Of a stretch of DNA of 64,000 nt, positions 1 to 9,100 are shown one piece after another. The translations under genes were made by a program, and so were the position numbers. Each line of letters starts with the position of its first letter. Position 1 is the first letter of the stretch. The stretch spans positions 1-64,000 of the forward strand of contig NZ_JAJKFK010000012.1 of the NCBI RefSeq assembly GCF_021653975.1. Reading direction: 5' to 3'. Below the pieces are notes generated by a model. The model was not told the DNA's origin. It ran no database searches and saw only the letters and a list, made by a program, of their open reading frames with translations. The stretch is from Amycolatopsis sp. GM8 (GTDB lineage Bacteria; Actinomycetota; Actinomycetes; Mycobacteriales; Pseudonocardiaceae).

Positions 1-3000
1 CGGCCGTCGTATGTCCGTGGCCGCCACCGTGGCTGTAACCGGTCCCGGCGCAGTTGCAGCCGCCACCCCCGCCACCGGGGGCGTTGGCGTTGTCGTAACC
101 ACCACCATCACCGTAGGACGGGCCGATGGTCAGCAACTGGTCCCCAACACCGCCATCCGAGGGACTCGGGAAAAATCCACTCACCCATGTCCCGACGTCG
201 ATCGCCCATTGTGGGACGCTGGGCGGCGACGTGATCGCGTCCCAGATATCGCTTATCCATGACAGGCCGGTCGGGTCGCTCTTGAGTAGCGGGTTGTCTG
301 CGCTGTAGGCGTAGCCGTTACTGGTTTGTGGATCGGACAGCGTGAGTAGTGGGTCGACCGACATGAAGCGGCCGGTGGTGGTGTCGTAGGTGCGGGCGCC
401 GACGTCGGAGAGGCCGGTGTTCGCGTCGAGTGGTTTGTTGAGGAATCCGTGGTTGTCGGGCCAGGTTCCGGGGTTGGTGGTGCCGTTGAGGGTGGTGGTG
501 ATGGTGCCGAGTTGGTTGCCGTAGGGGTCGAGGTTGCGGCGGGTCACGGCGCCGGTGTCGGGGCGGTATGCGACCATTCCGCTGCCATGCTGGTCGGCGG
601 CCAGATACGTCGGGTTCGCGCCACCCGCCCGCAAGGCGACGGTTTGACCGCCGAGGGTGTAGTAGCGGACACCGGTCACAGCCGCGGTCGCGGTCGTGTA
701 GGTCAGCTCCTCGCCGGTGAGGTAGAGGGTGGTGGAGCCGGGATCGTGCCGCACCAACTGGTTACCGTCAGCGTCATAGACGTAGGAGGTTGTTCCGGCT
801 GGGGTGGTGTCTGAGGCGAGGTGGTTTTCGGCGTCCCAGGCGAGGGTCTGGTTCCCGCCAGGGACGTTGCGGGACACCGTGTTGCCGACCGCGTCATAGC
901 TGTAGCTGGTGGAGGAGTTGCCGCTGGGGCCGGTTGTGGCCGTGGAGGTCAGGGCGCTGCGTTGCGGGCTACCGGTGCCCGGGTAGGTGTAGCTGGTGGT
1001 GGTGTCCCCGGTCGGCCCGCCGGGTACGGCGTGCTGGGTTTGTGTTTGCCGCAGACCGGTCGGGTCGAAGGTCCATGAGGTCCAGTACGGTGCGACGCCA
1101 CCGATCACGCCGGCCGAGGGCGCGCCGGCGCAGTTGTCGGTGGCGGTCCAGGCCTGGGAGAGCCGGTCCAGCGTGTCGTAGCCGAAGCATTGGGTTTGGG
1201 TGGGTCCGCCGTTGGGTCCTTGGACGTCGACGGTGCGGGTGGGGTTGCCGAACGGGTCGTAGGTGTAGCCGGTGTTGTCCAGTTGCGGGGTGCCGGTTTG
1301 GGCGGAGTAGTTGACGTTCGTGGTGTTACGTGTTTGTGGGTCGTAGGTGTAGGTCAGCCAGGACGCCATGCCGATGTCGCCCATGTTGACCTGGGCGGGT
1401 TCGCCGTAGGGGGTGTAGGTGACCGAGGAGACGTATCCGTTGTAGCCGCTCAGGCTTGACGGTTTGCCGAGCGCGTCATAGGTGGTACCGATCCATTCGC
1501 CCGGTAGCCCACCGCCGGGGGCGGGGAGCACGTTACCGAGAACGCCGGCGTCGTTCCACTCGAACTGGGTGGTGTGGTTGCCGTTCAGCCCGGTTTCCGA
1601 GGTGGGCAGTTGCACGGTGAGGCTGGTGGGGTTGCCTTCGCCGTCGTATCCGCCGTAGCCGACAAGGTAGTTGCCTTGCGGGGTGTATCGGGTCGAGTAG
1701 GACAGCTTTCCCTTTTGGACGGTGTCATACACCCATGACGCGAGTTTCGTGCCGGTCACCGACCCGGTGTATTCGTTGGTTTTGCGGCCGAGGTTGTCGT
1801 AGGTGTAGGCCAGGGTCTGGCCCCGTGCGTCGGTGGAAGTGCTGAGCTGATTCGCGATGTCGTAGGTGTAGTTGGTGGTGCCGGTGCCCGGGTCAACGGC
1901 ATGGATTTTGTTGCCCAGCATGTCGTAGCTGGAGGCCCAGACGTTGCCGTTCGGGTCGGTGCTCGTGGCGACTTGCCCTTGTGGAGTGTAGGTCTGGGTG
2001 GTGGCCTGGTAGGTGCCGCCGGTCACGACGCTGCCGTTGATCGTGGGCGGTGTCGTGTAGGCACGGCTCTCAGTGGTGTGTCCCCGCACGTCCGTGAGTG
2101 CGGTGTTGGTGACTCCACCGGCGGGTGGGACGGTGGTGGTGCGGTCGCCGCCGTACACGGTTTTGGTGTCCCAGGTGAAGGTGAGGCCGTTGTAGGAGGC
2201 GGCGTCGATCAGGCGCCCGGCGCCGTCGTGAGTGTTGACGGTGCGACTGTTGACCGCGGAGTCCGCGACGGAGATCAGCGTCGTGGAGGGGGCACCGTCG
2301 GTGTAGTAGCGGTCGTGGGCGTTGGCGGCCCAGCCGTGGGAGTCGTAGAAAGTGTCCGACACGGTCCGCCCGCCGCCTTCGGCGTCGCTCTGGGTTTGTT
2401 TCAGCTGGCCGAACGCGTCATAGATCTTGATCGAGGTGACGTAGGTGTTCGTGGTGCCGGTCTTGGGCACCAGGGTCTTGGCGGTGACCGCGGATGGTGC
2501 GGTGGCGGACAGTTGGTAGGCGTAGGTGGCGGAAGCGGGATCGTTGGTGGCTTTGTTGTGACCGGGCAGCCATAGGGTGGTGAGCCGGCCGAGTGCGTCG
2601 TAGCTGGCATCGGTGCGGTGGCCGGCGACGTCGATCGTGGTGGTGGTGGCGCCACGCGCCGGGTCGACATTGACCGTGGAGGTCTGGTTGAGCGCGTTGG
2701 TGGTGACGGTCTGGGTCAGGCTGCCGCCGTCGGCGGGGGTGTAGGCGATGGTCGTGGTTCGGTTGAGGCCGTCCACTGTGGTCAGGGCGCGCCCGGACGC
2801 GTCGAAGGTGCCGCTGCTGGTGGTGGCGAAGGTGAGTGTTCCGCCGTTGTTCACAGTGGCGGTGTCGGTGCGGGTGGTGTCACCGGCGCCGGGGATCGCG
2901 CCGAGTGTGCTGGATCCGTCGTAGAACATGCGGGCGTCTGCCAGGATCGGCGTCGGCGTCGTGCCGGGCGCGGGGCACACCTGTTGCGAGGTAACGGTTT

Positions 3001-5836
3001 CCGAGACGCGGGTCCGGATCCACGAGGTCGTGTTGTCGGCGTAGGAGGTGCTCGTACAGACATCGGGCACGCCGTCGCCGGACTCGGTCCGTTCGACGAT
3101 CCGGCCCAGCGTGTCGTACACCGATGTGGTCGTGGCCGTGCGGGTGCCGCCGGCGGCGAGGTCCTGGATCTCGCGGCTCTTCGTCGGCTCGAACACCACC
3201 GCGGTCAGCGCCGGCAGCCCGCTACGGTTGCGGGTTGCGGTGGTCGCCAGCGTGGACAGATCGGTGATGGTGCTGGACACCCTGAGGCCACCGGACCCGT
3301 TGAAGACCTGGGATTCGCGGGCGGTGTCGGCGTAGACGTCGCTATCGGGCACGGTTTCGCCGAGCGAGTCGGTCACGGTCGCGCTGCGGACACCGCCGCC
3401 GGGGAGAGTGTCGGCGTCCATGCCGCGGAAGTACGTGGTTTTGGTGAGCGTGGTGGTGTCGGCGTGGCCGTTGGTGGTGTTGCCGGGGTCGCCGGTGGCG
3501 ACGTCGACCTCGCCGTAGCCGCGGAACTGGCCGTACGTGCGGTTGGCGGGCTTGACCACCTCATTGTCGTCGAAATGCCACGCCGGGGCACCGACATAGG
3601 TGTAGGTGGTCAGCTTCGACGGGGACACCGCGTTCGGGTCCTGGACCTGCACGGAATTGACGACGTATTTGTGGAAGTAGTCCAGCGTCGGGCTGGTCTG
3701 GTACGGGAACGTCCAATAGACGGGGAAACAGCGCTTCGTGTTCTGCGACGGATCCGCTGGCACGTTCGTCGAGGTGCATTCCGGTGGGCTGTAGGTGACG
3801 TTGATGCGCTGACCGGTCTCGGCGGTGACGTTGGTGACGCGCCATCGGGCCATCGGGGGCTGGTTGTTGTAGCCGGCGACGCGGTTGTCCATCATCTGCC
3901 CGGTGAACGACACCGGCGGCAACGCGATCGACGTGCCATCGGCGTTATAACCGGTGCGGGTGATGGAGTTCAGCCACAGTGCCGGGTCCCCGGAGCTGGA
4001 GAACTGTTGCGCCAGGCTGTAGGCATCCACCTTCGTGTAGCCGGTGCCGTTGTAGTACTGGGTGGTGATGTTCGTCAGCCGCTTGGTCGTCCAAAACGAC
4101 GGACCGTGGTTGTTACACACCGCGCCGGAAAGACATTGCTGATCCTGCGGCGTGTCGGGCCAGGACGCGGCGTTGGCGGCGGTGAACTGGGACGGATCAC
4201 AGGTGATCTGCCCAGACGGGAAGCAGCGTTCGGCCACGGCGAACTGCACCTGGTCGGGGGCGGGGTGGGCGTAGATGGTGCCGTTCTCGTCGCGCAGGCC
4301 GTAGTCGATGTGGTTGAGGTAGCCGCCGCGGGTGTAGGCGACCCCGGTGGTGCCGTTGTCGGCGCCGTAGAAGTTCGTTTCGGGTGTGTAGTAGTAGGTG
4401 GTGACGTTGCCGTGCGGGTCCTCGACGTAGTCCAGGTTCCATCGCCACGCCTGGTTACAGGACGACGCCGCGAACCCGGAGGCGTTGTAGCACGGGTCTC
4501 CGGGGTGCGCGCCGTAGACGGGTGTGGTCCAGGTGGAGTTCGTCGTGGCCTGATTGGTGTAGCCGGGGCCGATATTGCGCCCGAAGAAGTACTGAGTGCC
4601 GTCGGTGGTGGTGACCTTCCAGTACTCCCCATTCAACGCGCCGTTGGCCCCGCCGGTGAGCAGCTCGACCCGGGACCCGTTGTCGGCCGCCGGATGCCAG
4701 GCGCCGGTGGCGTCGTCCCGCACCAATTGCACGCTCGAACCGCCAAGGTTCATCGTGACGATCTGCCCCGCCCAGCACAGATCCCCCGTCTGCTGGGCAG
4801 CAGGCAATGTGATGTCGTCGGCGCACGGGCGGTAAGTGCGCTCGACGTCACCGGGCGCGTAGTCCCAGCCCTCCCCAACCCACGACACCTGGTTGTTCGT
4901 GCTCGACGTCCGGCCGTCCACAGAGGACGAGTCATAGGACAGGGCGACCGTCGGCGCGACCGTCCCGGACGCGGCCGGCGGCACCGCGATCGGGTACGAC
5001 CAGGAGAACTGGCCGGAATCCCCCGTCACCGACCAGGTTCCCGAAGGGGACAGCGATGACGCGGTGAATGTGCCATTGGAGCCACCCGCGTCTGTGGCGG
5101 TCGCCATCACCACCATCGGCGAGCTCGTCGAACTGGTCGTGTTCGGCCGGGCTGCCGTGCTGGCGGTGCTGTTCGTGGGGTTGAAGTCGACCTGGGCGGA
5201 GACCACGTTGGCCTTCCGGTCGTTCAGCGAGGATTTGACCGGGGTCTGCACCCGGCACGCGGGCACCGTCGGCGTGGTGAGAACGCACGCCGGAAGTTGC
5301 ACCAGGCGTGCCCGGTCCCCGAACCCCGCGGTGAGGTCCCGGAACTGGGAGTAGTCCACACCGAGCGTGGCCGGCGCCGTCGTCCCCCCACCGGGCTGGG
5401 CCAGCTCAACCGAGAACAACACGCCCGCCACCCCGGCGCCGCGTGCCGCGGCCGGGTCGGCCAGGTGCACCTTCATCGGGGGTGTCGCCGCACCGGGCCT
5501 GGCCGCGGCGACTGTGATCGGCATCGTGCCTACCCGCCCAGGGGCAGTGTCCTTCCACGGCGCGACATCGGCGTTGCCCGCGGCTGGCAACGCAGCAGTG
5601 GGCACCGCCGCAGGCGGCTTACCTGCCGGTGGTTGCGCTGGCAGCGGCACATCCTTGTGCGGGATCTGCGCCGTCGCGGGGATCGGTGGTTGCTTGTTCT
5701 GCGCCGCGTTCGCGATCGCCGGCGTGGTCAATGTGGACACCAGCAGCGCGAGGAGAGTCATGAGCACGACCGGCAACCGCACCCACCGCCGTCGAGTCGG
5801 AAAGTAACCGCTATTCCGACTTGTTAGAAAACCCAT
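1..5836 (-). CDS. Secreted RHS/YD-repeat protein, C-terminus beyond left edge
   Basis: About 1,945 residues are visible on the minus strand without a stop; the gene continues past base 1. I chose ATG at 5836 because AAGGGGG lies 9 nt upstream and the next residues form an Arg-rich stretch (about 15-20), a hydrophobic segment (about 23-42) and an Ala-rich cleavage site near 44, a Sec signal. The N-terminal third is a secreted beta-rich region; from about residue 900 onward YD repeats recur (for example YDALGRLT, YDNLGRKT, YDPFGNPTR). Near residues 1800-1860 is the RHS-associated core (GRFMSVDPLLTLSDPQ, then SDPTG), which normally ends the shell and precedes a variable toxin tip. About 85 residues of that tip are visible, Gly/Ser/His-rich at the edge; its identity cannot be read. 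Family knowledge: such shells enclose polymorphic toxins. It is divergent from the LamG/CBM gene. Confidence 0.9.
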   Translation of the reverse strand, partial: MGFLTSRNSGYFPTRRRWVRLPVVLMTLLALLVSTLTTPAIANAAQNKQPPIPATAQIPHKDVPLPAQPPAGKPPAAVPTAALPAAGNADVAPWKDTAPGRVGTMPITVAAARPGAATPPMKVHLADPAAARGAGVAGVLFSVELAQPGGGTTAPATLGVDYSQFRDLTAGFGDRARLVQLPACVLTTPTVPACRVQTPVKSSLNDRKANVVSAQVDFNPTNSTASTAARPNTTSSTSSPMVVMATATDAGGSNGTFTASSLSPSGTWSVTGDSGQFSWSYPIAVPPAASGTVAPTVALSYDSSSVDGRTSSTNNQVSWVGEGWDYAPGDVERTYRPCADDITLPAAQQTGDLCWAGQIVTMNLGGSSVQLVRDDATGAWHPAADNGSRVELLTGGANGALNGEYWKVTTTDGTQYFFGRNIGPGYTNQATTNSTWTTPVYGAHPGDPCYNASGFAASSCNQAWRWNLDYVEDPHGNVTTYYYTPETNFYGADNGTTGVAYTRGGYLNHIDYGLRDENGTIYAHPAPDQVQFAVAERCFPSGQITCDPSQFTAANAASWPDTPQDQQCLSGAVCNNHGPSFWTTKRLTNITTQYYNGTGYTKVDAYSLAQQFSSSGDPALWLNSITRTGYNADGTSIALPPVSFTGQMMDNRVAGYNNQPPMARWRVTNVTAETGQRINVTYSPPECTSTNVPADPSQNTKRCFPVYWTFPYQTSPTLDYFHKYVVNSVQVQDPNAVSPSKLTTYTYVGAPAWHFDDNEVVKPANRTYGQFRGYGEVDVATGDPGNTTNGHADTTTLTKTTYFRGMDADTLPGGGVRSATVTDSLGETVPDSDVYADTARESQVFNGSGGLRVSSTITDLSTLATTATRNRSGLPALTAVVFEPTKSREIQDLAAGGTRTATTTSVYDTLGRIVERTESGDGVPDVCTSTSYADNTTSWIRTRVSETVTSQQVCPAPGTTPTPILADARMFYDGSSTLGAIPGAGDTTRTDTATVNNGGTLTFATTSSGTFDASGRALTTVDGLNRTTTIAYTPADGGSLTQTVTTNALNQTSTVNVDPARGATTTTIDVAGHRTDASYDALGRLTTLWLPGHNKATNDPASATYAYQLSATAPSAVTAKTLVPKTGTTNTYVTSIKIYDAFGQLKQTQSDAEGGGRTVSDTFYDSHGWAANAHDRYYTDGAPSTTLISVADSAVNSRTVNTHDGAGRLIDAASYNGLTFTWDTKTVYGGDRTTTVPPAGGVTNTALTDVRGHTTESRAYTTPPTINGSVVTGGTYQATTQTYTPQGQVATSTDPNGNVWASSYDMLGNKIHAVDPGTGTTNYTYDIANQLSTSTDARGQTLAYTYDNLGRKTNEYTGSVTGTKLASWVYDTVQKGKLSYSTRYTPQGNYLVGYGGYDGEGNPTSLTVQLPTSETGLNGNHTTQFEWNDAGVLGNVLPAPGGGLPGEWIGTTYDALGKPSSLSGYNGYVSSVTYTPYGEPAQVNMGDIGMASWLTYTYDPQTRNTTNVNYSAQTGTPQLDNTGYTYDPFGNPTRTVDVQGPNGGPTQTQCFGYDTLDRLSQAWTATDNCAGAPSAGVIGGVAPYWTSWTFDPTGLRQTQTQHAVPGGPTGDTTTSYTYPGTGSPQRSALTSTATTGPSGNSSTSYSYDAVGNTVSRNVPGGNQTLAWDAENHLASDTTPAGTTSYVYDADGNQLVRHDPGSTTLYLTGEELTYTTATAAVTGVRYYTLGGQTVALRAGGANPTYLAADQHGSGMVAYRPDTGAVTRRNLDPYGNQLGTITTTLNGTTNPGTWPDNHGFLNKPLDANTGLSDVGARTYDTTTGRFMSVDPLLTLSDPQTSNGYAYSADNPLLKSDPTGLSWISDIWDAITSPPSVPQWAIDVGTWVSGFFPSPSDGGVGDQLLTIGPSYGDGGGYDNANAPGGGGGGCNCAGTGYSHGGGHGHTTA

Positions 5837-6148
5837 CGGGCCAGGCCCCCTTGTTAGACCGAACGGACGCAATTAATCCGAATGGACTCTGCTGGCAAGC
5901 AATGCGACACGACGTGCCGCCGAACATCATTAGCGAAGATCCAAGAAAACATCCCCCGTCGTTATTTATTCGTGTCCGAAACAGTGACGGCTCACACTGA
6001 TAACACCACAAATGGGATATTAGAACTGAAATCGAGTGCTTGTTTGTGTAGTTGTTCCACGGTGCGTAGTTCACTCATTCGGCCGTAGGACGCAGCGATT
6101 CTCGCTGGTTAATGTGTCGAAGCCTGCATTTTCTGGGCGCGTTCTTCG
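5837..6148. promoter_or_regulatory. Divergent intergenic region, A+T-enriched
   Basis: About 310 bases separate the RHS gene from the LamG/CBM gene, so both promoters must lie here. It is visibly richer in A+T than either gene, with runs such as TTATTTATTC and GGGATATTAGAAC. I cannot assign individual -35/-10 boxes with confidence. Short reading frames here have neither a good ribosome site nor recognisable content. Confidence 0.5.
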
Positions 6149-9100
6149 ATGACTGGGGATCCGATGAGAAAACGTCAATCGGTGTGCGAGCCTGCGCGCA
6201 AAAATAGACTCGCCGCGAGGATTCTCACCGCCATCGTGGTCGCGATCACGTCCATCGGGCTCGCGACCGGGACCGCGCAAGCTGTCGATCCGTTCAACCC
6301 CGCCGCGCCGCCGCCTGCGCCTGTGGTGCCGGATCACCGTGCGCTGCCGGCCGATCAGACGCCGGTGTCGCCGCCGAATGTGGGTCAGCCGCCCGCCGCT
6401 CCCGCTCCTGCGCCTCCGCCGCCGGTGTCGGCTCCGACGGCGTCGGATATCGCGAAGCAGACGGGGAAGCCGGTGGAGGTGACGGCGGAGACCGCCGCGA
6501 CCCGTCAGGTGATGGCCAATCCGGACGGCAGCTTCACGTTGACCTCGAACCGGGTTCCGGTGCGGGCGCAGAAGAACGGGGCGTGGGTGCCGATCGACAC
6601 CACGTTGCATGCCAACCTGGACGGCACACTCGCCCCGGCCGCCACGACCGAGAACGTCACCTTCTCCAGTGGTGGCACGAGCCCACTGGTCACGCTGACC
6701 AACGACACGGCCTCACTCGCCCTGTCGTGGCCCACAACGCTGCCCACACCGCAGGTGTCCGGGTCGACCGCGACCTATCCCGGCGTGATGCCGGGAGTGG
6801 ATCTCCAGCTCACCGCCGAGGCCGACTCCTATTCGGAGGTGCTGGTGGTGCACGACGCCACCGCGGCCGCGAACTCCAATCTGGCGCACGTGCATGTGAG
6901 CGCGACAGCCACGAACCTCACCTTGTCCACTGATGCGAACGGCGCGTTGGTGGCCACCGACCCAACGGGGGCGGTGGTGTTCGGTGGGGCGACCCCGGTG
7001 ATGTGGGACTCGGCCTACGACCCCCACGCCGGCACCCAGCCGACCGCGACCAACCCCGGCACCGGTCACGTCACGACGCTGCCGGCCACCACCACGAATA
7101 CCGCGACCGCGAAGACATCGGGCACCGCAACGACGTCCACTGTGGATGTTTCGATCAATCCGCCGTCGTCGGCGCTGGTCGGGTCGGGGGTGACGTATCC
7201 GGTCTACATTGACCCGTCGATGAGCCGGGGTGAGGAGTTCTGGGCGGAGGTGACCGCGAACGGCTGGTACTACATCAACCAGACCCAGTGGGCCCAGGTC
7301 GGCGACTGTGGTAGCTGGAACGGGTGTAACGGGTTGACGGTGGCGCGGTCCTATTTCCAGATGGGTACCGAGGACATCTCCGGGCACCCTAACGGCCGTG
7401 GCGCCCGTGTGTTCAACGCCCAGCTCTACGCGAACGAGGCGTGGAGTGCCGATGGCTGTACCGCCCAACCGGTCGATGTGCATCTGGCTGGCGCGATCGA
7501 TGGCAACACCCGTTGGCCCGGGCCGGAGGCCGGGTTCATCAACGAACAGTGGTCCGCGGCTGGGACGAACTGCGGCGGCGCGAACAACGTGGTCTTCGAC
7601 GTCACTTCCGCCGCCCAGCTGGCCGCGGATCAGGGCTGGCCGAACCTGACGATGGACCTGCGCGCCCCGGACGAGGGCAACCAGTACCAATGGAAGGAGT
7701 TCGCCGACAACCCCACGCTGGTGATCAACTACAGCTATCCGCCCAACCCCGCCGGTGGGCTGGCGGTGTCCAATGCGGTCACCTGCACCGGGCACGTCTA
7801 TACGTCGGACGCGCAACCGACGTTGTATGCGACGGCGACGGATAACAACAATCCGCCGCTGAACCCACAGCTGTGGTACGACCTGTACAACGGTGCTGGC
7901 ACCACCGGCATCGTCACCAGCGCGGGACCGGTCACGATCGCCTCCGGTACGACCGGTGCATGGACCGACACCGCGCCCCTGAGCGGTAACAGCGACTACG
8001 AGTTCCGGGTCAACGTGTCCACGCAGCAGGGCACGCCGCAGGAAATGTGGGCCGGCTCCTACAGTCCGTGGTATGGCTTCACCCGTCTCGCCCCACCGAC
8101 ACAAGCGCCGTACATCAATAGTCAGGACTATCCGGCCAACTACTGGGGCCAGCCGAGTGACAACGCGCAAACGGTGTTCTTCTCCGCCAATGGTGCGTCG
8201 AATGTCGCCGGGTTCACCTGGACCCTGACCGGCGCGGGCACCGAGTCGGCGCCGTCGACGTCGCAATGCAACTATAATCAAACGTTCGGCACCACTGGTG
8301 GGTACGTCGCCGCCGACTCCACCGGCTGGGCCAACCTCACAATGCCCAACGGGTTGGGCATTGGCTATCACACCATTTATGTGCGCAGTTTCGACTACGC
8401 CCACAACCTGTCTCCCGAGTCTCAGCCCTATACCTTCTACGTCGCGCCTCCGACGGGTGCGTCCGGTGGCTGGGTCGAGGCCGAGACCCTGCCCACCAGC
8501 CAACCCGCCGGGCAGAACGTCCCTCTCGGAGCACAAAGCAACTGCTGCGGTGTGAGCTGGGGCGGCGGGGCGCAGCTGTGGTTCCAGGGCAATGCCCAAG
8601 GGCAGTCCTTCTCGATGACGGTCAATGCCCCCGTCGCCGCGAACTATGAGTTCGACGCCGCCCTCACGAAGGCGCCCGACTACGGGCGACTCAGTTTCAC
8701 CCTCGACGGCAAATCTCTGGGCCTGCCGACCACGTCACCCATTGACGCCTACAGCGCCACCGTCACCACGAAATTTCAAACACTGGGCGGCGCCTACCTC
8801 ACACCCGGTAACCACACTCTGACCATCACCGTGGTCGGCACGAACAGTGCCTCCACCGGCAATCGGTACATGGCCGGGATCGACGGCATATTCCTCAAAC
8901 CCGGCAACCAGATCGACCTCGAATCCCCCCAACTGGTTCAGGCCACCGACACCTCTGGACAAAACCACACCCCGGTCCCGGAGGCCAACGACAATGGCTC
9001 CGGATGGCGGGGCGGCGCCCAGCTGCTCTACCCGGCCACGGCGGCGAACCAGGCCGAAAACCTCACTGTCACCGTACCGGTGGAGGCCGACTACGCGCTC

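Noticed and set aside
2618..5059. 813-codon open frame on the plus strand
   Set aside because: It is antisense to the RHS gene; its translation is low-complexity Gly/Val/Arg, typical of a GC-rich shadow frame, whereas the minus strand gives clear YD repeats.
6713..8599. 628-codon open frame on the minus strand
   Set aside because: Antisense to the LamG/CBM gene; Arg/Gly-rich with no domain.
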